Source of the DNA: Brevundimonas sp.
Lineage (GTDB): Bacteria; Pseudomonadota; Alphaproteobacteria; Caulobacterales; Caulobacteraceae
Assembly (NCBI GenBank): GCA_012270135.1
Contig: JAAXIW010000344.1
Location: 1-12,516, forward strand
DNA length: 12,516 nucleotides
Reading direction: 5' to 3'
The position numbers and the translations under genes were made by a program. Position 1 is the stretch's first letter; every line of letters begins with the position of its first letter. Shown piece after piece: positions 1 to 7,966 of the stretch. The notes under the pieces are model-generated. The model was not told the origin of the DNA. It was given only the letters and a program-made list of their open reading frames with translations, and did not search any database.

Positions 1-210
1 AGCTTGAAGCAGGGCGTCGGTTTGTATGCCGTCGAGCCGGTACGTCTGTACGGCGTCGATCAGACGGAGGCGGGCTTGCAGAAGGTCGGTAGCCGCCGGA
101 TCTGTAAGGCGGGTCGCGGTTTCCCGCTCCCGCTCGAGGGAGAAGGCGAAAACCGCGGTCGCAGGACCACCGTCCTGATTATTCGGTAGCGGTGCCTTCC
201 GAAAAAACAT
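1..210 (-). CDS. Hypothetical protein, 5' part only (runs off the window)
   Basis: I do not recognise this protein. An ATG at 208-210 opens a stop-free frame of 70 codons that continues past base 1. It starts only 2 nt after the enolase stop codon, so it would be translationally coupled to eno. The visible part begins MFFRKAPLPNNQ and then becomes a charged, Leu/Arg/Glu/Asp-rich stretch (residues about 24-70) that is probably helical. No signal peptide, membrane segment or catalytic motif is seen. Third codon positions are less GC-rich than in eno, and there is no good ribosome-binding site beyond an AGGG that overlaps the enolase stop. It is therefore either a fast-evolving small gene or a chance frame. 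Its position in the operon favours a real gene, but this is inference. Confidence 0.45.
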   Translation of the reverse strand, partial: MFFRKAPLPNNQDGGPATAVFAFSLERERETATRLTDPAATDLLQARLRLIDAVQTYRLDGIQTDALLQA

Positions 211-212
211 CC

Positions 213-1502
<1,290 letters not shown>

Positions 1503-1571
1503 TCAGGGAGGAAGTTCGGATGGCGGGGTTTAGCCCAACGCCCTCCGAATCGCCACCGCCGTCGCCGGTCC

Positions 1572-2162
1572 TCAGGCGCAGCCCTCGACGTACTGGATGC
1601 TGGGGCCTCCGCCGGCGATGGACTGGACCCTGCCGTCCGTGCCGATCTCGTACTTCACCCCCCGCGCTGCGGGGCTCTGGTGGTCGGCGGTGGACCAGAC
1701 GGTGATGTATTCCGCGGGTGCCTCGACGTAGGCGTGCGGCATGGCCTCGGCCGCCGCACCGTAGGCGCTCTTCACCTCGGCCGCCGTGTCGCCGATGTTC
1801 AGGCCGCGATCCGTCGCGATCTCCGTGTTGCGACCGATCCAGATGCTGGTCAGCACGCCGTCCTCGACCATGACCAGCAGGCCCCGGGGCGCGCGCTCCG
1901 GCCGGAACATGTCGCAGGCGGCGGGATCCGGCCCGCCGACGGCCTCGGGGTCGGCGTCCGGGCCGAGAGCCGCCTCGACCTCTGCCCGGGTCATGCCGAT
2001 GCGCAGGGGGCCGAAGCCAAGAGCGGTCAGCTGGTCGACGGCGGGACCGGAGGCGCCGCGCCCCGCCGGGTCCGCCGGAGCGTCGGCCGGCTCGGACGGC
2101 GGAGCGCCGCAGGCGGCGAGGGACAGGGCGGCGACGGAACCGAGGGCGGCCAGGCGGATCAT
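1572..2162 (-). CDS. Small lipoprotein with two SmpA/OmlA-like repeats
   Basis: This 196-residue protein has a short signal peptide and a clear lipobox, L15-A16-A17-C18, so it is predicted to be exported, acylated on Cys18 and membrane-anchored. A Pro/Ala/Asp-rich linker (about 19-42) follows. The globular part holds two copies of a short motif of the type L-x-IG-x-T-x-x-EV-x-x-x-x-G, at residues 53-67 (IGMTRAEVEAALG) and 121-135 (IGDTAAEVKSAYG). This pattern resembles the helix-turn of the SmpA/OmlA (BamE-like) fold, though the match is by eye. C83 and C195 could form a disulfide in the periplasm. The ATG is chosen because GGAGG lies 5 nt upstream. It is followed by eno and preceded by tandem hairpins after rpmF. 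The specific function is unknown. Confidence 0.88.
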   Translation of the reverse strand: MIRLAALGSVAALSLAACGAPPSEPADAPADPAGRGASGPAVDQLTALGFGPLRIGMTRAEVEAALGPDADPEAVGGPDPAACDMFRPERAPRGLLVMVEDGVLTSIWIGRNTEIATDRGLNIGDTAAEVKSAYGAAAEAMPHAYVEAPAEYITVWSTADHQSPAARGVKYEIGTDGRVQSIAGGGPSIQYVEGCA

Positions 2163-2167
2163 GAGAG

Positions 2168-2172
2168 CCTCC
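2168..2172 (-). promoter_or_regulatory. Ribosome-binding site of the lipoprotein gene
   Basis: On the minus strand a full GGAGG core sits 5 nt before the ATG at 2160-2162. It fixes the start of the lipoprotein and agrees with the signal peptide beginning at that Met. Confidence 0.75.
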
Positions 2173-2200
2173 AGCGTTGCGAGCCCCCCCAGAACGCACG

Positions 2201-2229
2201 AAAACGGCGCGCGAGGCTATCGCGCGCCG
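2201..2229 (-). terminator. Intrinsic terminator downstream of rpmF (distal hairpin)
   Basis: A perfect 10-bp inverted repeat (arms 2205-2214 and 2220-2229, CGGCGCGCGA and its complement) encloses a 5-nt loop. On the minus strand it is followed by TTTT (2201-2204), the form of a Rho-independent terminator. It lies 44 nt or more past the rpmF stop and ends only 38 nt before the lipoprotein start, so it should separate rpmF from the lipoprotein-eno unit or act as a partial terminator. Confidence 0.75.
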
Positions 2230-2230
2230 C

Positions 2231-2257
2231 AAAAACTTCGCCGGGCCTCGCGGCCCG
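2231..2257 (-). terminator. Proximal hairpin of the rpmF terminator pair
   Basis: A 6-bp stem (CGGGCC at 2252-2257 read on the minus strand, paired with 2242-2247) with a 4-nt loop is followed after 6 nt by TTTTT (2231-2235). The spacer between stem and T-run makes it weaker than the neighbouring hairpin. It is the first of two stacked hairpins met by polymerase after rpmF. Confidence 0.45.
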
Positions 2258-2272
2258 CTCCCGTCGAAAGAC

Positions 2273-2455
2273 CTAGTCTTCCTTCGGGGTCAGGACCTGG
2301 CGGCCGCGGTAGGTGCCGGTCTTCAGGTCGATGTGGTGGGGGCGCTTCAGCTCGCCCGTGTCCTTGTCCTCGACGTAGGCGTTCGTGCCCAGCGAGTCGT
2401 GGGCGCGGCGCATGTTGCGACGCGAGGGCGATACTTTGCGCTTCGGAACGGCCAT
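2273..2455 (-). CDS. rpmF: 50S ribosomal protein L32
   Basis: L32 is a small structural protein of the large ribosomal subunit. The 60-residue product starts [20 protein letters not shown], the very conserved N-terminus of bacterial L32, and is rich in Lys and Arg. The four-cysteine zinc ribbon found in some L32 proteins is absent; this is the cysteine-free type common in alphaproteobacteria. The open frame could extend 16 codons upstream, but the conserved MAVPKRK sequence identifies the ATG at 2453-2455 as the start. A weak GAG-type ribosome-binding site lies upstream. In many bacteria rpmF sits next to plsX or an yceD-like gene; here it does not. It stands alone between two hairpin terminators, so it is probably monocistronic. 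Confidence 0.98.
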   Translation of the reverse strand: MAVPKRKVSPSRRNMRRAHDSLGTNAYVEDKDTGELKRPHHIDLKTGTYRGRQVLTPKED

Positions 2456-2495
2456 GTCCGTCTCAATCTTCTTAGGTCGGGCGCCGGGAAGGCGC

Positions 2496-2529
2496 GAAAA
2501 CAACAGCGGCGGCCCCCGGAAGAGCCGCC
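2496..2529 (-). terminator. Intrinsic terminator after the acetyltransferase genes
   Basis: Read on the minus strand, GGCGGC (2524-2529) pairs with GCCGCC (2508-2513). The stem can extend through G-T and G-C pairs to a short loop. It is followed by GCTG and then TTGTTTTC (2496-2503), a T-rich tail. It lies about 40 nt past the stop of the second acetyltransferase gene and should end the lipA-to-GNAT transcript. The T-run also overlaps where an rpmF promoter would need its -35 element. Confidence 0.65.
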
Positions 2530-2567
2530 ACGCGAGCGCGGGCTTATGCCTGAACCCGCCGGGGAGT

Positions 2568-3083
2568 TCAAGTGCGCAGACGTGCGCTCCAGCCCGCCCG
2601 CGACAGCCCGTAATACAGGCTGTCCTTCCACTCCCCGGCGATATGCCAGGTGCGCTCGGCGAAGCCTGTCTTCACGAACCCGAGGCGCTCCAGCAGGCGA
2701 ATCGACGCTGTGTTCTCCGGATCGACGTCGGCGGTCAGGTCGTCGATGTCACGCGTGGCGAACACATGATCCAAGGTCGCACCAACCGCCTCCCCGGCGA
2801 ACCCTTGCCCCCAGTGGTCCGGATGCAGGATGTAGCCGACCTCCGGCAGCTTCCAGAAGCCCGCCTTGCCGATCACGACGCCGTCCCGCTCGATGACGAA
2901 ATCCGGTTGCTCCGGCCCGTTAGCGATCATGCTGTCGAGCCAGGTCCGGGTCTGATCGAGGGTGTCGTGCGGCGGCGTCGACCACCAGCGGGTGGCCCGC
3001 GGGTCCGACAGCACCGCGTGCATCGCCTCAAGGTCGTCGGCGCGGGCGCTGCGCAGCTTCAGGCGGGGCGTCAGGATCTCCAT
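2568..3083 (-). CDS. GNAT N-acetyltransferase (RimJ/RimL type)
   Basis: This 171-residue protein is predicted to transfer an acetyl group from acetyl-CoA to an amine, in the cytoplasm. The acetyl-CoA pyrophosphate-binding motif is at residues 91-97 (WGQGFAG), after the strand GYILHPDH. The C-terminal signature [16 protein letters not shown] (121-136) is typical of the RimJ/RimL-like GNAT subfamily, which includes ribosomal-protein and small-molecule acetyltransferases. The frame is open further upstream, but that extension overlaps the neighbouring gene and looks non-coding; [11 protein letters not shown] at the ATG is the standard family start. A GTG directly before it is a less likely alternative. 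It lies 31 nt after the other acetyltransferase gene and before a terminator, as the last gene of the unit. The substrate cannot be read from the sequence. Confidence 0.93.
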   Translation of the reverse strand: MEILTPRLKLRSARADDLEAMHAVLSDPRATRWWSTPPHDTLDQTRTWLDSMIANGPEQPDFVIERDGVVIGKAGFWKLPEVGYILHPDHWGQGFAGEAVGATLDHVFATRDIDDLTADVDPENTASIRLLERLGFVKTGFAERTWHIAGEWKDSLYYGLSRAGWSARLRT

Positions 3084-3114
3084 CACCCGCGAGTGCGGCC
3101 TGCCGCGCCGACGG

Positions 3115-3645
3115 TCAAGGCAGGGCGCGCTCCAGCACCAGAAAATGCAGGTCGTCCCTGAGCGGCAGGCCGAAACGCAGATCGCCATAGGGAAACGGCA
3201 GGGTCTCGCCGGTCGGGGCATACCCCAGCCGCCGATACCAGGCGATCAGCGTCTCGCGTTGCGGAAAGACGGAGATGCGCACCCGCCGGGCGCCGAACCG
3301 GCTGGCCAGCGCCGCATGGGCCGCCTCGACCATGCGCCGGCCGAGGCCTCCGCCCTGCAGGGTGGGGCTGACCGAAAGCATGCCGAAATAGCCCGCGCCC
3401 TCCCCCCGGTCCGCGATCAGGACGCAAGCCAGCAGATCACCGTCCCGCCAGGCCGTCAGCATCGCCTGCGCCGGGTCGGCGAGAATGGAGGCCAGATCCT
3501 CGGGATCGGTGCGCTGGCCCGCCAGCAGATCGGCCTCGGTGGTCCAGCCCGCCCGCGACGCCTCGCCCCGATAGGCGCTCTCGATCAGCCGGTGCAGCGC
3601 CGGGATGTCGCCCGGCCCGGCGTCGCGGATCAGGATTTCAGTCAT
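3115..3645 (-). CDS. GNAT N-acetyltransferase
   Basis: This is a 176-residue single-domain GNAT protein. The acetyl-CoA binding loop is seen at residues 97-102 (Q-G-G-G-L-G), after the strand YFGMLSVSP, and helix LGRRMVEAAH follows. The later WYRRLGYAPTGE (136-147) corresponds to the conserved C-terminal motif with a Tyr that often acts as general acid. It differs clearly from the RimJ/RimL-like protein encoded next to it, so the two are not a recent tandem duplication. Its ATG overlaps the end of the FAD oxidoreductase gene by 8 nt, which implies coupled translation. Relatives are broad-specificity or uncharacterised acetyltransferases, so no substrate is assigned. Confidence 0.93.
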   Translation of the reverse strand: MTEILIRDAGPGDIPALHRLIESAYRGEASRAGWTTEADLLAGQRTDPEDLASILADPAQAMLTAWRDGDLLACVLIADRGEGAGYFGMLSVSPTLQGGGLGRRMVEAAHAALASRFGARRVRISVFPQRETLIAWYRRLGYAPTGETLPFPYGDLRFGLPLRDDLHFLVLERALP

Positions 3646-4750
3646 CGAGCAAGGCGTCCGCCACGGCCTCGCCGATGGCCAGCGAACTGGTCAGGCCGGG
3701 GCTTTCGATCCCGAACAGGGCCATCAGCCCGGCGATGCCGTGATCGTCCTGCCCGCGTAGCTGGAAGTCGGGCTGGGTCTCGTCCGGCCCGTGCAGCTTG
3801 GGCCGGATGCCGGCGTAGTCCGGGGTCAGCGCCCCTTCCGGCAGGCCGGGCCAGAAGCGGCGGATGTAATGTTCAAACTCGGCCGCCCTGGCCGGATCGA
3901 CCGAATAGTCCTCGCCCGCGACATATTCGAGGTCCGGCCCGAACACCGCCTGCCCGCCCAGATCCTTGCGATAGTGGGTGCCGAGCGCCCCCGGGATCGG
4001 CGGCGGATAGATCAGCCGTTCGAACGGCGCCTTTCCCGTCAGCCGGAAATAGACGCCCTTGCCGAAACGGCCCTCGGGTATCCGATCCGCCGGATAGCCG
4101 TCGATGCGGCCGGCGACGTCCTGGGCCGCCAGGCCCGGCGCGGTGACCAGCAGCCGGGTCGTCAGGGTGGCGCCGCCCTCCCCGCCCGCAATGACCGTGA
4201 AACCGCCGCCGGGCCGCGGCTCGGCCCGCTCGAACGGGGTGGAAACCACGACCGAACCGCCCGCGTCCTCGATCTCGCCCTGCAAGGCCAGCATGTAGCC
4301 GTGGCTATCGAACACGCCGCTCTCGGGCGACAGGATGGCGGCATGGGCGTTCAGTCCCGGCTCCAGCGCCCGGGCCTGTTCGCCGGTCAGATGTTCCAGT
4401 CCCTCGACGTGGTTGGCCGTGGCCTGTTCGAAGATCGCCTCGATGCGCGGGACCTCGGCCGCGTCCGTGGCCACGACCAGCTTGCCGCATTTGCGGAAGT
4501 CGACCTTGTGGCTGTCGAGAAAGGCGTAGAGCGAGCGCCGACCCGCGACGCAGAACCGCGCCTTCAGGGATCCGGTCGGATAGTAGAGGCCGCCGTGGAT
4601 GACCTCGCTGTTGCGCGCCGACACGCCGTGGCCGATGGGCGGCTCCGACGCGAGCACCAGCACCGACCGGCCCGGCGGCGCCAGCGCCCGGCCGCAGGCG
4701 AGGCCGACCGCCCCGGCCCCGACGACCACGGCGTCGAAGTCGAACCTCAT
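3638..4750 (-). CDS. FAD-dependent oxidoreductase, L-2-hydroxyglutarate oxidase-like
   Basis: This 370-residue enzyme of the D-amino-acid oxidase (DAO) superfamily has the FAD-binding Rossmann motif GAGAVG at 11-16. Residues 44-58, including N47-S48 and I51-H52-G-G-L-Y-Y-P58, match the active-site segment of L-2-hydroxyglutarate oxidases and dehydrogenases (compare NSGVIHAGVYY in E. coli LhgO, from memory). The C-terminal GIESPGLTSSLAIG is the second FAD contact. The likely reaction is oxidation of L-2-hydroxyglutarate to 2-oxoglutarate with electrons passed to the quinone pool; a related 2-hydroxy acid is possible. The start codon forms an ATGA overlap with the stop of the ratA-like gene, with GAAGGG just upstream. 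A longer open frame continues to 5107, but it is a shadow of the upstream gene. The family is clear; the exact substrate is less so. Confidence 0.9.
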   Translation of the reverse strand: MRFDFDAVVVGAGAVGLACGRALAPPGRSVLVLASEPPIGHGVSARNSEVIHGGLYYPTGSLKARFCVAGRRSLYAFLDSHKVDFRKCGKLVVATDAAEVPRIEAIFEQATANHVEGLEHLTGEQARALEPGLNAHAAILSPESGVFDSHGYMLALQGEIEDAGGSVVVSTPFERAEPRPGGGFTVIAGGEGGATLTTRLLVTAPGLAAQDVAGRIDGYPADRIPEGRFGKGVYFRLTGKAPFERLIYPPPIPGALGTHYRKDLGGQAVFGPDLEYVAGEDYSVDPARAAEFEHYIRRFWPGLPEGALTPDYAGIRPKLHGPDETQPDFQLRGQDDHGIAGLMALFGIESPGLTSSLAIGEAVADALLDD

Positions 4751-5202
4751 CCCTTCGGCCCGTAGAGATGATCGGCGCGCGCCTCGAAACAGTGCATCAG
4801 CCTGCCCACCGCCCGGTCGAAATTGGCCTGCAGCATCATGTCGAGGATGCGCGACTTGAAGGCGAAGTCGATGAAGAACTCGACCCGCGTCCCCTCCGGG
4901 TGGGGGAAGAACTCCCAGCGGTTCTTCAGGTGGTGGAACGGCCCGCGCAGCAGGCCGACCTCGACCTTGGGCGCGTTGCGGTCGTGCCGGACCCAGGTCG
5001 AGAACCGTTCCTTGAGCAAGGAGAAACCCACCGCCGCCTCGGCGTCGATCACGGTCACGCCCGGCCCCTCCTCCCGCTCGCCCCAGGCCCGCATCGACGA
5101 CACCCACGGCACGAACTCGGGATAGGCGCGCACATCGGCGACCAGGGCGGCGAGCTGGTCCGGGGCATAGGGCAGGATTTTGGTGACGCGGTGGACGGCC
5201 AA
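4747..5202 (-). CDS. COQ10/RatA-type START-domain protein (ubiquinone-binding)
   Basis: This 151-residue protein has one polyketide cyclase/START-like fold of the COQ10 family. Members bind coenzyme Q and are needed for efficient respiration; the E. coli relative RatA was also described as a toxin that blocks 70S ribosome assembly. Diagnostic segments are YPEFVPW (27-33) and GPFHHLKNRWEF (87-98). The start is TTG (5200-5202): it is the first usable start in this frame and gives an N-terminus (VHRVTKILPY) of the expected type and length. It begins 8 nt after the last base of the lipA stop, and its own stop overlaps the start of the FAD enzyme by 4 nt. The position beside lipA and a quinone-reducing oxidase favours a role in ubiquinone handling over toxicity. 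No partner RatB-like gene is seen. Confidence 0.93.
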   Translation of the reverse strand: MAVHRVTKILPYAPDQLAALVADVRAYPEFVPWVSSMRAWGEREEGPGVTVIDAEAAVGFSLLKERFSTWVRHDRNAPKVEVGLLRGPFHHLKNRWEFFPHPEGTRVEFFIDFAFKSRILDMMLQANFDRAVGRLMHCFEARADHLYGPKG

Positions 5203-5209
5203 GCGCGGA

Positions 5210-6172
5210 TCAGCGTCCGGTCTGGGCCAGCCGCGCCGCCTTCAGCCGGGCGAAGTCCTCGCCGGCGTGGTGTGAGCTGCGGGTCAGCGGCGACGACGAC
5301 ACCATCAGGAAGCCCTTGGCCCGGGCGATCGCCTCGTAGGCCTTGAACTCTTCCGGCGTCACGAACCGGTCGATGGCGGCGTGTTTGCGGGTCGGCTGCA
5401 GATACTGGCCGATGGTGATGAAGTCGACGCCGGCCGAGCGCATGTCGTCCATCACCTGCATGACCTCTTCGCGGGTCTCGCCGAGGCCGACCATGATGCC
5501 GGACTTGGTGAACTGGTTCGGGTCGCGCTCCTTGACCATCTGCAGCAGGCGCAGCGAGTGGAAGTAGCGGGCGCCCGGCCGGATTTTCAGATACAACCGC
5601 GGCACGGTCTCGAGGTTGTGGTTGAACACGTCCGGCGTGGCGTCGATCATCACCTCGGCCGCCCCGTCCTTGCGCAGGAAGTCGGGCGTCAGGATCTCGA
5701 TGGTGGTGTTCGGGGCCTGCAGCCGGATCTGGCGCACGACTTCCGCGAAGTGAGCCGCGCCGCCGTCGGCCACGTCGTCCCGGTCGACGCTGGTGATGAC
5801 CACATGGTTCAGGCCCAGCTGCGCCACCGCCAGCCCGACCTTGGCGGGCTCTTCCGGGTCCAGCGGCTCCGGCAGGCCGGTCTTGACGTTGCAGAAGGCG
5901 CAGGCCCGCGTGCAGGTGTCGCCCATGATCATCAGGGTGGCGTGCTTCTGGCTCCAGCACTCGCCGATGTTCGGGCAGGCCGCCTCCTCGCAGACGGTGA
6001 CGAGGCCCTTATCCTTCACGATGGCCCTGGTCGCATTGTACTGGCCCGAGCCGGGCGCCTTGACGCGCAGCCAGTCGGGTTTCTTCAGCACCGCCGTCTC
6101 GGGCCGGTTCTGCTTTTCCGGGTGACGCAGTTCGGCCGGCGTCTTCGTCAGGGTGTCGATCAGCGTGACCAA
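5210..6172 (-). CDS. lipA: Lipoyl synthase (radical SAM)
   Basis: LipA inserts two sulfur atoms into the octanoyl group carried on lipoyl domains, giving the lipoyl cofactor of pyruvate and 2-oxoglutarate dehydrogenases and the glycine cleavage system. The 320-residue length is standard. The auxiliary [4Fe-4S] cluster cysteines are C61, C66 and C72 ([12 protein letters not shown]). The radical SAM cysteines are C87, C91 and C94 (CTRACAFC). The C-terminal RSSHHAGE contains the serine that ligates the auxiliary cluster; most homologues have RSSYHA, so His replaces Tyr. The start is TTG at 6170-6172: an in-frame TAG lies about ten codons upstream with no ATG or GTG between, and the N-terminus (VTLIDTLTK, then [10 protein letters not shown]) fits alphaproteobacterial LipA. 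It heads the minus-strand cluster with the ratA-like gene next. Confidence 0.98.
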   Translation of the reverse strand: MVTLIDTLTKTPAELRHPEKQNRPETAVLKKPDWLRVKAPGSGQYNATRAIVKDKGLVTVCEEAACPNIGECWSQKHATLMIMGDTCTRACAFCNVKTGLPEPLDPEEPAKVGLAVAQLGLNHVVITSVDRDDVADGGAAHFAEVVRQIRLQAPNTTIEILTPDFLRKDGAAEVMIDATPDVFNHNLETVPRLYLKIRPGARYFHSLRLLQMVKERDPNQFTKSGIMVGLGETREEVMQVMDDMRSAGVDFITIGQYLQPTRKHAAIDRFVTPEEFKAYEAIARAKGFLMVSSSPLTRSSHHAGEDFARLKAARLAQTGR

Positions 6173-6332
6173 GGCGGGTCCGGCTCCGGCGTTGCGAAAC
6201 CGCTATGTCGTCCTTCCGCGTGGCGAAGGCAAGGCGCGGGCCGGGGTCACGCCGGGTAACACATCTTTTCAACCATGGCGCCCCGCTCTAGTTTGCGCGT
6301 TCGGACAAGGCGCGGCCAACGCGCCACGGAGG
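6173..6332. promoter_or_regulatory. Divergent promoter region, lipA / acyl-ACP synthetase
   Basis: These 160 bases separate two genes facing away from each other and must hold both promoters. On the plus strand a weak candidate is TTTTCA (6266-6271), a 17-nt spacer and TAGTTT (6289-6294), matching the -35/-10 consensus at 4/6 and 3/6 positions. No convincing operator repeat was found, and no clear lipA promoter was seen on the minus strand. The region is assigned from gene geometry rather than from strong motifs. Confidence 0.4.
6328..6332 (+). promoter_or_regulatory. Ribosome-binding site directly abutting the ATG
   Basis: GGAGG ends at 6332 and the ATG begins at 6333, leaving no spacer. 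A TTG two codons later (6339) would have the usual 6-nt spacing. The site therefore leaves the exact start of the acyl-ACP synthetase gene open between ATG 6333 and TTG 6339. Confidence 0.5.
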
Positions 6333-7892
6333 ATGTCTTTGCGCGTACCCCTGGACCCCAAGGCCGTCGAGGAGACGATTTTCGACGCCCTGATCGCGGC
6401 GCGCGACACCTACGGCGACAAGGAGATCCTCGAGGATCAGGATCGCAAGCCCATGAGCTATACGGGGCTGATCCGCGCCGCCTTCGTGCTGGGCCGCAAG
6501 ATCGCCGCCATGACCGGCGTGGGAGAGCGCGTCGGCATTCTGCTGCCATCCAGCATGGGAGTGGTGGTCACCTACTACGGCCTTCACGCCCACGGTCGCG
6601 TGCCCGTGATGATCAATTTCACGGCGGGCGAGCGCAACATCAAGGCGGCGATCGAGGCCGCGGGCGTCGGCAAGATCCTGACCGCCCGCCGTTTCGTCCA
6701 GCAGGCCAGGATCGAGGACCTGATCGCCCAGATCGAGACGGTCGCCGAAATCGTCTGGCTCGACGACGTGCGCAAGTCGATCGGCCTGCCCGACAAGCTC
6801 TACGGCCTGATGGCCGGAATGATGCCGAAACGGTTTCGGGTGAAGACCGAGCCGGCCTCGCCCGGCGTCATCCTGTTCACCTCGGGCAGTTTCGGCGCGC
6901 CCAAGGGCGTGGTGCTGAGCCAGGCCAATCTCGTCGCCAACTGCCGCCAGGTGGCCCAGCACATCGATCTTCTGCCCGAATGGGTGATGTTCAACCCGCT
7001 GCCGACCTTCCACTGTTTCGGCCTGACCGGCGGCGTGCTGCTGCCCCTCCTGCAGGGCATGAAGGCGTTCCAGTATCCGTCGCCGCTGCACGCCAAGCAG
7101 ATCGTCGAGCTTCTGCCGCAGGTGAAGGCGTCGATCCTGTTCGCCACCGACACCTTCCTGAACCAGTACGCCCGCGTGGCGGGGCCGGACGACTTCTCGA
7201 CCCTGCAGTTCGTCGTCGCCGGCGCCGAGCGGGTGCGCGACGAGACCCACCATCTGTTCAACACGCGGTTTCATGGCCTGAAGCTGCTGGAGGGCTACGG
7301 CGCCACCGAGGCCGCGCCCGTGGTGGCCGTCAATCACCCGGACCGGAACCGGCCAGGCACGGTCGGCCAGATGCTGCCGGGCATGGAGTGGCGGCTTGAT
7401 CCGGTCGAGGGCATCGACGAGGGCGGCCGGCTCTATCTGCGCGGGCCCAATGTGATGAAGGGCTATCTGTCGCCCGACGATCCGAACGAGATAGAGCCGC
7501 TCAAGGACGGCTGGCACGACACCGGAGATATCGTCGCCATCGACGACGAGGGCTATGTCTGCATTCTCGGCCGCGCCAAACGGTTCGCCAAGATCGGCGG
7601 CGAAATGGTGTCGCTGACCGCCGTCGAGGGCCTGGCCAGCGCCGTCTGGCCGGAAGCGCGCCACGCCGTCGTCTCCGTGCCTGACAGCCGGAAGGGCGAG
7701 AAGCTGGTGCTGGTCACCGACCGCAAGGACGCCGACGTTTCCCGCCTCGCCGAATGGGCTCGCAGCCACGGCGCGCCGGAACTGGCGGTACCGAAGAAGA
7801 TCATGCGCGTCGGTGAGGTCCCGGTCCTCGGCACCGGCAAGACCGACTACGTCGCCATCCAGCAGATGGTCGAGCTCGACAAGGCCGCCTAG
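6333..7892 (+). CDS. Acyl-[acyl-carrier-protein] synthetase, Aas C-terminal-like, AMP-binding
   Basis: This 519-residue member of the ANL adenylating superfamily closely resembles the C-terminal half of E. coli Aas over its full length (from memory), for example YPSPLH, YVVAGAE/FVVAGAE and GRAKRFAKI-GEMVSL. It should activate free fatty acids with ATP and load them on acyl carrier protein or CoA, for recycling fatty acids released from phospholipids. Visible motifs are the P-loop FTSGSFGAPK (182-191), EGYGATE (320-326), WHDTGD (394-399) and the catalytic lysine K503 in GTGKTDY. The N-terminal PlsC-type acyltransferase of E. coli Aas is absent and no acyltransferase gene lies nearby. The frame is open back to 6153, but the extra 60 residues are GC-biased junk; conserved sequence starts near 6333. 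It is divergent from lipA. Confidence 0.93.
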   Translation: MSLRVPLDPKAVEETIFDALIAARDTYGDKEILEDQDRKPMSYTGLIRAAFVLGRKIAAMTGVGERVGILLPSSMGVVVTYYGLHAHGRVPVMINFTAGERNIKAAIEAAGVGKILTARRFVQQARIEDLIAQIETVAEIVWLDDVRKSIGLPDKLYGLMAGMMPKRFRVKTEPASPGVILFTSGSFGAPKGVVLSQANLVANCRQVAQHIDLLPEWVMFNPLPTFHCFGLTGGVLLPLLQGMKAFQYPSPLHAKQIVELLPQVKASILFATDTFLNQYARVAGPDDFSTLQFVVAGAERVRDETHHLFNTRFHGLKLLEGYGATEAAPVVAVNHPDRNRPGTVGQMLPGMEWRLDPVEGIDEGGRLYLRGPNVMKGYLSPDDPNEIEPLKDGWHDTGDIVAIDDEGYVCILGRAKRFAKIGGEMVSLTAVEGLASAVWPEARHAVVSVPDSRKGEKLVLVTDRKDADVSRLAEWARSHGAPELAVPKKIMRVGEVPVLGTGKTDYVAIQQMVELDKAA

Positions 7893-7941
7893 GTCCGCTT
7901 GCGGACGTTGGTTGTAACTGACACCGACTCGGTTCCAGACT

Positions 7942-7965
7942 GGTCCTCCCAATCAGGGAGGGACC
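7942..7965 (+). promoter_or_regulatory. Hairpin enclosing the doxX ribosome-binding site
   Basis: GGTCCTCCC (7942-7950) can pair with GGGAGGGACC (7956-7965) as nine base pairs with one bulged G and a 5-nt loop (AATCA). The right arm is the Shine-Dalgarno sequence itself, and the stem ends one base before the ATG at 7967. In the folded state the ribosome-binding site would be hidden. There is no T-run after it, so it is not a terminator for the upstream gene. Confidence 0.6.
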
Positions 7966-7966
7966 C

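Noticed and set aside
4..189. A 61-codon TTG-started frame on the plus strand at the window start
   Set aside because: There is no ribosome-binding site and no recognisable protein; the opposite strand has a longer uninterrupted frame coupled to eno, which is the better candidate.
2568..3645. Tandem duplication of acetyltransferase genes
   Set aside because: The two GNAT proteins share only the general fold motifs; their binding loops and termini differ, so a recent duplication is not supported.
6288..7952. A 554-codon open frame on the minus strand opposite the acyl-ACP synthetase
   Set aside because: It mirrors a gene with all ANL motifs. The translation is rich in His, Gln, Asp and Arg with no recognisable domain, the usual pattern of a high-GC shadow frame.
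7942..7965. The doxX leader hairpin as a terminator of the acyl-ACP synthetase gene
   Set aside because: No T-run follows the stem on the plus strand, and the stem ends one base before a start codon; a role at the ribosome-binding site fits better.
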